From contig JBAVJZ010000068.1 of NCBI GenBank assembly GCA_049688015.1, positions 1 to 55,644 of the forward strand: DNA of 55,644 bases, read 5' to 3'. This document shows, one piece after another, positions 20,162-28,276 of this stretch; position 1 is the stretch's first letter, and each line of letters opens with the position of its first letter. A program made the translations under genes and the position numbers. This stretch comes from CSP1-8 sp049688015. Lineage in GTDB: Bacteria > Desulfobacterota > Deferrimicrobia > Deferrimicrobiales > Deferrimicrobiaceae. The notes under the pieces were generated by a model, which was not told the origin of the DNA, made no database searches, and saw only the letters and a program-made list of their open reading frames with translations.

Positions 20162-20833
20162 TTATCGAAGGGGTTCGATCAGGGCCGGCGTATCCTTTTT
20201 CGGGTTGTTCACTGCGGTCCCGACGGGAAAGACGGTCATCTCCTCCGGGGGATAGGGATGAAAGAGGGTCGCAAGCGCCTCGAGGTCCTGCACGGCAGGC
20301 GAAAGCCAGAGGGCGTAATCCCGCGGAGAAAGGATCACGGGCATCCGGTCGTGGATCGGCCGGAGGAGATCGTTCGGAACGGTAGTGAGAATCGTGCACG
20401 ATTCGACCGCTGCGTGTTCCGGCCCCGCCCAGGATTCCCACAACCCCGCGAACGCGAAGATCGCGCCGTCTTCCAGGCGGATGTAGTACGGCTGTTTCCT
20501 GCCGTTTACGCGTTTCCATTCGTAGAAGCCGTCCGCCGGGACCAGGCATCTCCTTCGCCGGATCGCCGATCGGAAGGCGGGCTTATCCGCTACCGTCTCC
20601 GCACGCGCGTTGATCATCCGGTTGCCTATGGCGGGATCTTTCGCCCAGGAGGGAACGAGCCCCCAGCGAAGCGGAACGAGCTCCCGCTCTCCCCCTCCCG
20701 GCGGAATCCGCACCGCGGACACCATCTGGGAAGGAGCGATGTTGTACCGCGGGGAGAAGGACGGCGTATCCGGCAGACCGAACCTCTCGGCCACGGAATC
20801 GGCAGAGTCGAAAAGCGTGAAGCGCCCGCACAT
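20162..20833 (-). CDS. yedK: SOS response-associated peptidase / HMCES (YedK)
   Basis: Forms a covalent thiazolidine crosslink with abasic sites in single-stranded DNA through its N-terminal Cys. 223 residues, normal length. The N-terminus is MCGRF, placing Cys2 correctly after Met removal. Other family motifs: SPRYNIAPSQ, RWGLVPSWA, NARAET, RRCLVPADGFYEWK and PIHDRMPVIL. It follows the selenoprotein rhodanese gene by 36 bp on the same strand. Confidence 0.95.
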   Translation of the reverse strand: MCGRFTLFDSADSVAERFGLPDTPSFSPRYNIAPSQMVSAVRIPPGGGERELVPLRWGLVPSWAKDPAIGNRMINARAETVADKPAFRSAIRRRRCLVPADGFYEWKRVNGRKQPYYIRLEDGAIFAFAGLWESWAGPEHAAVESCTILTTVPNDLLRPIHDRMPVILSPRDYALWLSPAVQDLEALATLFHPYPPEEMTVFPVGTAVNNPKKDTPALIEPLR

Positions 20834-20869
20834 GACCCGGTTATCCCCGCACGCCCCGGTCGCCTTCGC

Positions 20870-21280
20870 TTACCTTGTCTTTTCCGTCGGATACCCGGCG
20901 GAGACCCATCCGTACCAGCCTCCCTTCAGGGCATACACCTTCCCGAAGCCGAGACTTTTCAGCCTGAGCGCCACCCGGGCGCTCGTTGCCTCGTCGACTC
21001 AGGAGCAGTAGAGGACGATCTTCTTGTCCTTCGGGTATTTCGGGGCCCAGTTCGAAACGTTTTCGGGGTCTTCGTACACCGACCCCGTGATCCTTATCGG
21101 AGCGTTTCCCCCGCCTAAACGGACGTCGAGGATGACGACTTCCGGGCTGCCCAGAAGCGTTTTCAGCTCCTCCTTCGTCATTCTGGGAACATCGTCCCCA
21201 CCCGCCGCGACCACCGGTGCCTGCCAGGCGAAAATCCCTGCAAGCACGGCGACGATCAGCGCACCCAGTATCCGCTTCAT
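20870..21280 (-). CDS. Selenoprotein rhodanese-like protein (in-frame UGA read as selenocysteine)
   Basis: Secreted or periplasmic single-domain rhodanese. The frame meets TGA at 20999-21001 and continues to a TAA at 20870-20872. The translation is seamless: IVLYCS-U-VDEATSARVALRL, then GFGKVYALKGGWYGW, the usual rhodanese C-terminus; relatives have YCSC at this point, so U94 replaces the second Cys of a CxC motif (C92). Total 136 residues; without read-through the protein would stop within the active-site loop. The ATG at 21280 has GGGAGG upstream and opens a signal peptide ending near APVVAA. A hairpin at 20966-20984 is a strong SECIS candidate. Upstream Asp-containing VVILDVR is present. 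Confidence 0.87.
20966..20984 (-). promoter_or_regulatory. Putative bacterial SECIS element (rhodanese gene)
   Basis: On the mRNA a perfect 7-bp stem GAGCGCC/GGCGCTC closes the loop CGGGT. The loop starts 21 nt after the UGA and has G as its second base, meeting the known geometry of bacterial SECIS elements. The stem is also coding sequence, as expected. Confidence 0.75.
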
Positions 21281-21373
21281 GAACCGACCTCCCGTATTCG
21301 TCCGATACTTTTTTTGGAGCGGAAAACCGGCCACCGGGTTTCCTCCGCAGGATTCGGACGTCCTGCTGCGTTC

Positions 21374-22012
21374 CTATATCTTGCGGATGAGATATACCCC
21401 GTCCCGTACGGGGAGCATCACCTTCTCGACCCGGTCGTCGCTCATCACTCTGCGGTTGAAGGATACGATAGCCCGGGAATCGCCGTCTTCCGGGGAGAGA
21501 ACCCGTCCGTACCAAAGCACGTTGTCGGCGGCGATCAGCCCCCCGCCCCGGAGGATCCGGACGCTTTCCTCGTAATAATGGGAATAGCCCCCCTTGTCGG
21601 CGTCGATGAAGACAAAATCGACGCTCCCGTCGGGGACCCCGCGCAGCGTCTCGGCGGCGGGACCCAGGACAAGGCGGATCTTTCGTCCGTGCGGGCTTCT
21701 GTCAAAGTACTTCCGGGCGATGGTGGCGTACTCCTCCGAGACCTCGCACGTAACAAGCTCCCCGTCCGCAGGGAGACCTTCCGCCATCATGAGTGCGGAG
21801 TACCCGGTGAAGGTCCCGATCTCCATCACTTTCCTCGCCCCCGAGAGCTTGACCAGCATGCGGAGGAAGGCACCTTCGACACGGCCGGTCAGCATCCCGG
21901 GGTGGCCCGTCCGCTCCCGCGTCTCCCGATCGAGTTCCTCGAGAAGGGGCGACACGGGACCGACATGCTTCTCGACATAGCGCCTCAGGTCTTCGGGAAG
22001 AAACATTTCCAT
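21374..22012 (-). CDS. O-methyltransferase, CCoAMT-like
   Basis: S-adenosylmethionine-dependent class I methyltransferase of the caffeoyl-CoA/catechol O-methyltransferase family. 212 residues from the ATG at 22012 (AAAGGAG about 8 nt upstream). SAM motif VMEIGTFTGYSALMMAEGL near residue 60, acidic CEVSEEY, metal-binding FIDADKGGY and AADNVLW. Substrate unknown; bacterial members act on catechols and other small hydroxylated compounds. Divergent from the HTH/Zn-ribbon regulator with an inverted repeat between them. Confidence 0.9.
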   Translation of the reverse strand: MEMFLPEDLRRYVEKHVGPVSPLLEELDRETRERTGHPGMLTGRVEGAFLRMLVKLSGARKVMEIGTFTGYSALMMAEGLPADGELVTCEVSEEYATIARKYFDRSPHGRKIRLVLGPAAETLRGVPDGSVDFVFIDADKGGYSHYYEESVRILRGGGLIAADNVLWYGRVLSPEDGDSRAIVSFNRRVMSDDRVEKVMLPVRDGVYLIRKI

Positions 22013-22036
22013 GCGGATCTCCTTTCCCCTCCCCAC

Positions 22037-22080
22037 CGGGGACACTCCTATATCGGATTGTACGTCGAGGGGTGTCCCCG
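22037..22080. promoter_or_regulatory. Long inverted repeat in divergent promoter region
   Basis: CGGGGACACTCC (22037-22048) and GGGGTGTCCCCG (22069-22080) form a 12-bp stem with one T-G pair around a 20-nt AT-richer centre. It lies between the O-methyltransferase start at 22012 and the regulator start at 22173. Candidate operator for the adjacent regulator. Confidence 0.45.
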
Positions 22081-22172
22081 CAAACACGATACAATGAAAC
22101 CGGCCCACATCGACTCGGGTGGGAACCTTTTTTCTCCCCGGGGACCGCTGTCAAGGAGGAAGAAGCGGTTCC

Positions 22173-22499
22173 ATGACCGGATCGGAAAAACCTGTCGTCC
22201 CTGCCGACAGGAAGGAAACGGTGCGCAGGAGGATCCTCTCCCTCCTCTCGGACCACTCCCTCACCGCACGGCAGATCTCCGCGGAGGTCGGCATTCCCGA
22301 AAGGGAGGCGTACGCACACATGCCCCACGTCAAACGAACCGTCGCCCGGCTCGGGGGCCGCCTGGTCGTCACTCCCGCGGAGTGCAGGCAATGCGGTTAC
22401 GTGTTCCGGAAGAGGGAGAGGCCGAACAGGCCGGGACGGTGCCCCGTCTGCCGGGGCGAATCGATCTCGGAGCCGCTCTTCGCCGTCTTGCCCAGGTGA
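22173..22499 (+). CDS. Predicted transcriptional regulator, HTH domain fused to zinc ribbon
   Basis: 108 residues from the ATG at 22173 (AAGGAGG upstream, spacing rather long at 13 nt; a GTG at 22119 would extend it). Residues about 10-60 form a helix-turn-helix with LTARQISAEVGIPEREAYAHM; the C-terminal third has two Cys pairs (ECRQCGYVF and CPVCRGE) that would bind one zinc. This matches the COG3357-type architecture, common in archaea and found in some bacteria. It probably controls itself or the divergent methyltransferase; no target is shown. Confidence 0.82.
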   Translation: MTGSEKPVVPADRKETVRRRILSLLSDHSLTARQISAEVGIPEREAYAHMPHVKRTVARLGGRLVVTPAECRQCGYVFRKRERPNRPGRCPVCRGESISEPLFAVLPR

Positions 22500-22755
22500 T
22501 CCGCACCTTCCCCCGTTCCGGGAGGCGCGGCGGCCGGCCCCCCTTTTGCGGGAAGGATCTCCGCGTGAATCTTCCCCCCCCACCCCTTTGTCGTGACGGC
22601 GATCTCCCCTCAGGCGGAAAGGAGGACCGGCGGGAAGAGCAAAAAATGCAGGAAAGAGAAGAAGAAGGAAGGAATTCTGAAAACTCGTGAATTCTGGTAT
22701 ACGTATAGTACATCCAATATGCGAAACAGGGAAATCCGGACGCCGGGAGACGGAG

Positions 22756-23490
22756 ATGATCCGATTCGAAGGAGTCCACAAGTGGTTCGGGAAGCTCCAC
22801 GTGCTGAACGATGTCAACCTGCACGTCGAGAAGGGAGAGGTCGTGGTCGTCTGCGGCCCGTCCGGCTCCGGCAAGTCCACCCTCATCCGCACGATCAACC
22901 AGCTCGAGCCGATCGACAAGGGAAAGCTCATCGTTGACGGGATGGACCTTGCCGACCCGAAGGTGAACATCAACAAGCTCCGGGCTGAGGTGGGGTTCGT
23001 CTTCCAGCAGTTCAACCTGTATCCCCACCTCACGGCGCTCAGGAACATCACCCTCGCCCCCATCAAGATCCGCGGGACCCCCAAAAAGGAGGCGGAGGAG
23101 CAGGCGGTCGCGCTGCTCGAGCGGGTCGGCCTGGCGGAGAAGAAAGACGCCCACCCGTCCCAGCTCTCGGGAGGCCAGCAGCAGCGGGTTGCGATCGCGC
23201 GGGCGCTGGCGATGAAGCCGAAGATCATGCTCTTCGACGAGCCGACCTCGGCGCTCGATCCCGAGATGATCGGGGAGGTCCTCATGGTCATGACGGACCT
23301 GGCGGAATCCGGCATGACGATGATGGTGGTGACCCACGAGATGGGGTTCGCCCGCGAGGTGTCGCACCGGGTCTGCTTCATCGACTTCGGCACCATCCTC
23401 GAGGAGGCCCAGCCCGCCGAGTTCTTCAAGAACCCGAAACACGAACGGCTCAAGCAGTTCCTGAAGCAGGTGCTGTCGCCGATGCACTAA
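22756..23490 (+). CDS. Polar amino-acid ABC transporter, ATP-binding protein
   Basis: ATPase of a glutamine/glutamate-type importer (GlnQ/GltL family). 244 residues from the ATG at 22756, with GGGAGACGGAG directly upstream; the frame opens earlier at 22687 but without conserved content. Walker A GPSGSGKST, Q-loop FVFQQFNLYPHLT, signature LSGGQQQRVAIARAL, Walker B IMLFDEPTSALD and H-loop VVTHEMGFA are all intact. First gene of a four-gene operon; 25 bp before the binding-protein gene. Confidence 0.96.
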   Translation: MIRFEGVHKWFGKLHVLNDVNLHVEKGEVVVVCGPSGSGKSTLIRTINQLEPIDKGKLIVDGMDLADPKVNINKLRAEVGFVFQQFNLYPHLTALRNITLAPIKIRGTPKKEAEEQAVALLERVGLAEKKDAHPSQLSGGQQQRVAIARALAMKPKIMLFDEPTSALDPEMIGEVLMVMTDLAESGMTMMVVTHEMGFAREVSHRVCFIDFGTILEEAQPAEFFKNPKHERLKQFLKQVLSPMH

Positions 23491-23515
23491 ATCCCACGAG
23501 GGGAGGAGTACGACA

Positions 23516-24343
23516 ATGAGGAAAACGCTGACCATCGTACTGTCGCTTCTGTTGGTAGGAACCTTTTTCGTCGGTGCATCGCTGGCCGCCGACACACTGG
23601 ACGAAATCAAGGCAAGAGGGGTCCTGGTGGCGGGGGTGAAGGATTCCCTTCCCCCGTTCGGCTACATCGACCAGAAAACCCGCACGATCGTCGGGTACGA
23701 CATCGACTTCGTCAACGAGATCGCGAAACAGCTCGGGGTGAAGGTCGAGCTCAAGCCGGTGACCTCGGCGACCCGGATGCCCCAGCTCCAGGAGGGCAAC
23801 ATCGACATCATCGCCGCGACGATGACGAAGAACGTCGAGCGGGCCAAGGTGATCGACTTCAGCTACACCTACTTCCTGACGGGGCAGTCGTTCCTGGTCA
23901 AGAAGGGCACGGCCAATTCCCTGAAGGGCCTAGACGGGAAGAAGATCGGAACGGCCAAGGGCTCCACGTCGGAGCAAAACGCGAAAAAGGCGCTCCCGAA
24001 CTCGACGATCCTGTCGTTCGACGACTACCCGCAGGCCGTGCTGGCGCTGACGCAGGGGAAGGTCGCGGCGGTGACCACCGACGAGTCGATCCTGGCGGGG
24101 CAGCTGGCGAAGCTCCCGAAGGGGGAGTACGAGATCCCGAAATTCCGGATTTCCGAAGAGCCGTACGGGCTCGGCGTCCGGAAGGGGGACACGGTGTTCC
24201 TCGCATTCGTGAACAAAACGCTCCTGGAGATGGAAAAGAGCGGCCAGGCGAAGGCCATTTTCGAGAAGTGGTTCGGGCCGGACTCCGGTACGCCGCTCGA
24301 ACGGGACTTCACGATCTATGCGGACAAGCGGGGACTGGAATAG
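23516..24343 (+). CDS. Amino-acid ABC transporter, periplasmic substrate-binding protein
   Basis: 275 residues with a signal peptide cleaved after about residue 24 (ASLAA). SBP_bac_3 family: LVAGVKDSLPPFGYID, GYDIDFVNEIAKQLG, and VTSATRMPQLQEGNIDIIAATMT. The Arg in the TSATRMP segment matches the carboxylate-binding Arg of glutamate/aspartate-type binding proteins, so an acidic or amide amino acid is the likely ligand (inference). Ribosome binding site GGGGAGGAG. Followed after 19 bp by the first permease. Confidence 0.94.
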   Translation: MRKTLTIVLSLLLVGTFFVGASLAADTLDEIKARGVLVAGVKDSLPPFGYIDQKTRTIVGYDIDFVNEIAKQLGVKVELKPVTSATRMPQLQEGNIDIIAATMTKNVERAKVIDFSYTYFLTGQSFLVKKGTANSLKGLDGKKIGTAKGSTSEQNAKKALPNSTILSFDDYPQAVLALTQGKVAAVTTDESILAGQLAKLPKGEYEIPKFRISEEPYGLGVRKGDTVFLAFVNKTLLEMEKSGQAKAIFEKWFGPDSGTPLERDFTIYADKRGLE

Positions 24344-24362
24344 GCCGGGGAAGTAGCCCCGC

Positions 24363-25070
24363 ATGCTGAAATACAAGTTCGACTGGGCGGTCGTACTCTC
24401 GGGGAAGTATTTCGACTGGCTGGTATCGGGCGTCAAGGTCACGATCCAGCTCTCCGTGATTTCGATCGCCCTCGCTTTCCTCCTCGGGCTGATCATCGCG
24501 GTCATGCGGATGAGCAAGGTCCGCCCCGTCCGGTGGTTCGCCCTCGGATACCTCGAGTTTTTCCGTAACACGCCGCTGCTGGTCCAGATCTTCTTCTGGT
24601 ACTTCGGGTCGTACAAGGTGCTCCCGCAGGCGGTCAACGACTGGCTGGTCTCGACCGATTTCGAGTTCGCCTCCGCCGTGATCGCCCTGACGATCTACAC
24701 CTCGGCCTTCATCGCAGAGGACATCCGATCCGGAGTCCTCTCCATCCCGAAGGAGCAGATGGAGGCCGCCCGAAGCTCCGGCTTCTCCTTCCTCCGGTCC
24801 ATGCGGTACATCATTCTTCCCCAGGCGGTCCGGATCACCATCCCGCCGCTGATCAACCAGTTCCTGAATGTGGTGAAGAACTCTTCGCTGGCGATGACGA
24901 TCGGGGTGGCGGAGCTCACCTACCAGGCGAGGCAGGTGGAGAGCTACACGTTCAAGGGATTCGAGGCGTTCACGGCGGCCACCGTCGTGTATCTTGCCAT
25001 GTCGATCATCGTCACGATCACCGTCACCTGGTACAGCAAGACGATACTTTCCCCGCTGAAGGCGAGATGA
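24363..25070 (+). CDS. Amino-acid ABC transporter permease, first subunit
   Basis: 235 residues of the HisM/GltJ family, with about five membrane helices. The EAA loop is seen as EQMEAARSSGFSFLRSMRYI followed by ILPQAVRITIPPLINQFL. Together with the next gene it forms the heterodimeric channel of the importer. GGGGAAGTAGCCCCGC precedes the ATG. The stop at 25070 is 1 bp before the ATG of the second permease, so translation is coupled. Confidence 0.94.
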   Translation: MLKYKFDWAVVLSGKYFDWLVSGVKVTIQLSVISIALAFLLGLIIAVMRMSKVRPVRWFALGYLEFFRNTPLLVQIFFWYFGSYKVLPQAVNDWLVSTDFEFASAVIALTIYTSAFIAEDIRSGVLSIPKEQMEAARSSGFSFLRSMRYIILPQAVRITIPPLINQFLNVVKNSSLAMTIGVAELTYQARQVESYTFKGFEAFTAATVVYLAMSIIVTITVTWYSKTILSPLKAR

Positions 25071-25071
25071 G

Positions 25072-25767
25072 ATGGGGCTCGATTTCCACGTCATCTGGGA
25101 CAACCTGACGTACTTTTTCATCGGGCGCTACCCGCACGGCCCGCTGGGAGGGGTGGCGCTCACCTTCTACCTCGCGGTCGTCTCCTGCATCCTCTCGTTC
25201 TTCGGGGGGCTGATCCTGGGGCTTCTGGCCATCTCCCGCAACCGTCTGATCCGGTACCCCTCGGAGGCGGTGATCCAGTGCGTGCGGGGGATGCCGCTCA
25301 TCATGGTCATCTTCTGGATGTATTTCCTCTACCCGGCCCTCATGGGGCGGGTGATGCCGGAGAGCCAGACCGTCATCCTGGCGCTCACCATCTTCACTTC
25401 CGCCTACATGTCGCAGATCGTCAAGGCGGGGATCGAAGGGATTCCGAAGGGGCAGACCGAGGCGGCGATCTCCACGGGCCTCACCCACCGGCACACCATG
25501 CTCTATATCATCCTCCCGCAGGCCCTGCGCAACATGATCCCGTCGTTCGTCAACCAGTTCGTGTCCCTCATCAAGGACACTTCGCTGGCTTTCATCGTCG
25601 GCGTCTCCGAGCTTACCCATGTCGCGACGCAGATCAACAACCGCACACTCATCTATCCCACCGAGATCTTCCTTTTCATCGCCGTCATCTACTTCATCTT
25701 CTGCTACGCGTTCACCACCCTCTCCCGGTGGCTCGAGAAACGCCTGGCCTGGGCAAAGGCGATCTGA
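25072..25767 (+). CDS. Amino-acid ABC transporter permease, second subunit
   Basis: 231 residues of the HisM/GltK family. The EAA loop carries GQTEAAISTGLTHRHTMLYI and ILPQALRNMIPSFVNQFV. About five membrane helices, the first near residues 25-50. The operon ends here; a short T-run follows the stop (gggtctttttat) but without a clear stem, so no terminator is called. Confidence 0.94.
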   Translation: MGLDFHVIWDNLTYFFIGRYPHGPLGGVALTFYLAVVSCILSFFGGLILGLLAISRNRLIRYPSEAVIQCVRGMPLIMVIFWMYFLYPALMGRVMPESQTVILALTIFTSAYMSQIVKAGIEGIPKGQTEAAISTGLTHRHTMLYIILPQALRNMIPSFVNQFVSLIKDTSLAFIVGVSELTHVATQINNRTLIYPTEIFLFIAVIYFIFCYAFTTLSRWLEKRLAWAKAI

Positions 25768-25824
25768 CGGGTCTTTTTATAACTTATGAAACCCCCCTTG
25801 GCGGTCACGAAACGCGAGCCATAA

Positions 25825-25959
25825 AAGATCCTTTCCGAGTCACCTTTTCTGCAGGAGTACGGGTTCCGGCTCCACGCCGTGGTGGACGGGATGTGCCGGC
25901 TCCGCGTGCCGTTCCACGCGACCTTCGAGCGTCCCGGGGGAAGACCCGTCAGTGGATGA
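25825..25959 (+). pseudogene. Possible hotdog thioesterase N-terminal remnant
   Basis: A 44-codon open stretch with no start codon, ending in TGA at 25957-25959. Its translation (SPFLQEYGFRLHAVVDGMCR then LRVPFHATFERPGG) has the look of the first strand-helix region of PaaI-type hotdog thioesterases. The 3' end overlaps the stop of yeiH by a few bases. Probably debris of a lost gene; chance similarity is possible because the assignment rests on a short piece. Confidence 0.3.
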
Positions 25960-26872
25960 CGCCCTGCAGGACCGCGGTCAGGGAGAGGACGCCGACCAGC
26001 ACCCAGAGCAGGACGCCCTGGATCATGGGACGGAAACCCACTTTCTTCAGAACATCGGGCCCCAGCCCCGCCCCGATGAGAAACAGCGTGACCACGAGGC
26101 TCTGACGGGCCACGGCGGCGATGCCGTTCCACTCTGCCTTCAGACCGGGGAGCAGAGAACGGATCGCCGCGGCGGCGATGAACCCCAGGATGAAGAGCGG
26201 GAAGACCGCCTTCCCTTCCGACTTCCGGAACCATCCGTAGGCCAGTACGCACGGAGCGATCCACACGGCCCGGGAGAGCTTCACCGTGGTCCCGGTGGCA
26301 AGGGCGCCCAGGCCGTACGCGGATGCGGCGCCGACGACGCTGCTGGTGTCGTGGATGGCGATCCCGGCCCAGATCCCGAACGCATCCTGGCTCAACCGGA
26401 GGAGATGGCCGATGACGGGAAACAGGAAAAGCGCCACGGAATTGAGCGTGAAGATCGTGGCCATGGAAACGGCGACGTCCTCGTTCTCCGCCTGAATGAC
26501 GGGCGCCATTGCCGCGATGGCGCTGCCGCCGCAGATCGCAGTCCCGAAGGAAACCAGCGCGGAGGTCGATCCCCGCATCTTGAGAGCACGGCCCAGGAGC
26601 GTGCCGGCAGCCAGGGTGCAGGTGATTCCCACGAAGGTGTAGACGATGGAGTGTTTCCCGACGCGCAAGACCTCCGCGAGCTGCATGCCGAACCCCAGCC
26701 CCACGACGGAGATCTTGAGCAGCTGCTTGCTTGCGCGCGACGTCTTTTCGGGCCAGGGGTTCCCTACGAGAAGACTCAACGCCAGCCCCATGGCCAATCC
26801 CAGACCGGTGCTGACGAACGGGAGCGTGCACGCCGCCAGCAGGAGAAGAAACAGCGCTTTCCGAAAGTTCAT
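25949..26872 (-). CDS. YeiH-family putative sulfate/sulfite exporter-like membrane protein
   Basis: Integral inner-membrane protein of the UPF0324/YeiH family (PF03601), about 10 membrane helices. 307 residues from the ATG at 26872 (GGCAGGAAG upstream); an ATG 5 codons earlier at 26887 is also possible. Family-like stretches: LLKISVVGLGFGMQLAEV, AICGGSAIAAMAPVI, ATIFTLNSVALFLFPVIGH and AGIAIHDTSSVVGAA. Substrate is not established; relatives have been linked to sulfur-compound export. Divergent from the hotdog protein gene across a region with a 16-bp palindrome. Confidence 0.9.
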   Translation of the reverse strand: MNFRKALFLLLLAACTLPFVSTGLGLAMGLALSLLVGNPWPEKTSRASKQLLKISVVGLGFGMQLAEVLRVGKHSIVYTFVGITCTLAAGTLLGRALKMRGSTSALVSFGTAICGGSAIAAMAPVIQAENEDVAVSMATIFTLNSVALFLFPVIGHLLRLSQDAFGIWAGIAIHDTSSVVGAASAYGLGALATGTTVKLSRAVWIAPCVLAYGWFRKSEGKAVFPLFILGFIAAAAIRSLLPGLKAEWNGIAAVARQSLVVTLFLIGAGLGPDVLKKVGFRPMIQGVLLWVLVGVLSLTAVLQGVIH

Positions 26873-27079
26873 CTTCCTGCCCTGCATGCGTATCCCCTGG
26901 CGTCCGCAACACGCCCGGAGGACACGCCGGATGCGTGGAATTTCTGATGCCGAAGGCGCATTATATCCCGAAACGCGCGGCAGATGCATCCGCCGCCGCG
27001 GAACGGTTTCACGGCGTTGCGGCCGCCCCGGCCCGTTGCCCGGGCATCGGTCCGCGTTGTTCGTGCGCCACCTGATACT

Positions 27080-27095
27080 ATGTCCTATAGGACAT
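27080..27095. promoter_or_regulatory. Perfect 16-bp palindrome upstream of the YiiD_C-like gene
   Basis: ATGTCCTATAGGACAT, identical on both strands, centred 23 bp before the ATG at 27110, in the region shared with divergent yeiH. A TACTAT-like -10 overlaps its left edge. The position is typical of a repressor operator. Confidence 0.55.
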
Positions 27096-27109
27096 TGGGA
27101 GAGCCCATT

Positions 27110-27565
27110 ATGGTGAAAGCAGAAGACTTGCAAAAATATTTACATGAGTACATCCCGATCTCGAAAGCGATGGGAGTAGAGGTTTTAGAGGCGACAGTGA
27201 ACGGTGTTACATTGTGCGCTCCTCTTTACCCGAACATCAACCATCGAGAAACCGTTTTTGGCGGCAGTTCGACGGCGGTGGCAATTCTTTCCGCCTGGTC
27301 GTTACTCTATCTCCGACTGAAATGTGAAAACATAAACCGTCACATCGTGATTCAAAAAAGCACGATGACCTACGAATGCCCGATTACCGACATGTTTACC
27401 GCTTCCTCTGTCGTTCGCGACCCGGCGGCCTGGTTCCGATTTATCACCATGCTCAGGCGAAAGAATCGCGCAAGAATGAGGGTACACTCCATTCTGCACT
27501 GTAACGGCAGAAAAGTAGGGGAACTCGAGGGGGACTTCGTCGCATTCGATTCACCAACCGCCTGA
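27110..27565 (+). CDS. YiiD C-terminal-type hotdog thioesterase-like protein
   Basis: 151 residues from the ATG at 27110. Resembles the C-terminal thioesterase-like domain of YiiD found as a stand-alone protein: an N-terminal helix, IPISKAMGVEVLEATVNGV, PNINHRETVFGGSSTAVAIL and a central hydrophobic helix typical of hotdog folds. The usual catalytic position lies in the HRETVFGG segment. Acyl substrate unknown. Base composition from here to 29248 is visibly poorer in GC than the rest of the window. Confidence 0.78.
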   Translation: MVKAEDLQKYLHEYIPISKAMGVEVLEATVNGVTLCAPLYPNINHRETVFGGSSTAVAILSAWSLLYLRLKCENINRHIVIQKSTMTYECPITDMFTASSVVRDPAAWFRFITMLRRKNRARMRVHSILHCNGRKVGELEGDFVAFDSPTA

Positions 27566-27784
27566 CAACAGGTGGAAACGGACGGCTCGCACGGGACAGT
27601 AAGGGAGAACGGAAAGACATTGCGGATGTATCGGATCATCGACCGGATTCCCCCGACGACAGAACTTTCCCAAATTTCCCGAAAATCGTAATATGTCTTC
27701 TGGACGAGGGCAAAATCGCACATACGAGCGTTTGGTCCGGACCCGATCGAAACACAACACTTGGCCATACAGGGAGAAACCTTC

Positions 27785-28258
27785 ATGTGTAAACACCGAC
27801 TGTTTTCCGCCAAGGAGTGGCAGGCGCTCCAGTTCGCCGTTATTGATGTGTTCATGATGGTTTCCGAAATAGAAGGTTCAACGGGAATGGATGAGGAGGA
27901 GCAGAATGCGTTCATCGATCTTCTGGAGAACCCGGCATCGATCGAAAACACGCTCCTGCGTGAACTGCTTGCGTCGATAGCCCCTACGTGGAAACACATC
28001 CTCGATGCATATTATTCGCAATATCAGCTTAACGAGGCCTATTTCGCAGGATCCTTTGCCCGCGCCAGGGCGCTTGTCGACGGCAGGCTGGGCAAGGACG
28101 AGGCCCAGGCTTTCAAGGTGGCCCTCACTGCGCATTTTGGCGGCATCATCGCAAACGCTTCCGGGAATGCGGAACCCGGGATGGGCCGATTGAGCGATGA
28201 CGAAATCCAGGCGATAACCGCCATCGCGATTTGGCTCGGTTCGGATCCTTCGCGCTGA
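27785..28258 (+). CDS. Hypothetical helical protein, partner of the TIR protein
   Basis: 157 residues from the ATG at 27785 (GGGAG 9 nt upstream; an ATG at 27761 is an alternative). No signal peptide; mostly helical. The segment AYFAGSFARARALVDGRLGK and the following FKVALTAHFGGIIANASG recall TerB-like helical domains, but I cannot assign a family. It ends 18 bp before the TIR gene on the same strand and shares its low GC, so the two form one unit. Confidence 0.7.
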   Translation: MCKHRLFSAKEWQALQFAVIDVFMMVSEIEGSTGMDEEEQNAFIDLLENPASIENTLLRELLASIAPTWKHILDAYYSQYQLNEAYFAGSFARARALVDGRLGKDEAQAFKVALTAHFGGIIANASGNAEPGMGRLSDDEIQAITAIAIWLGSDPSR

Positions 28259-28276
28259 GAACATTGGCGGGAAAAG

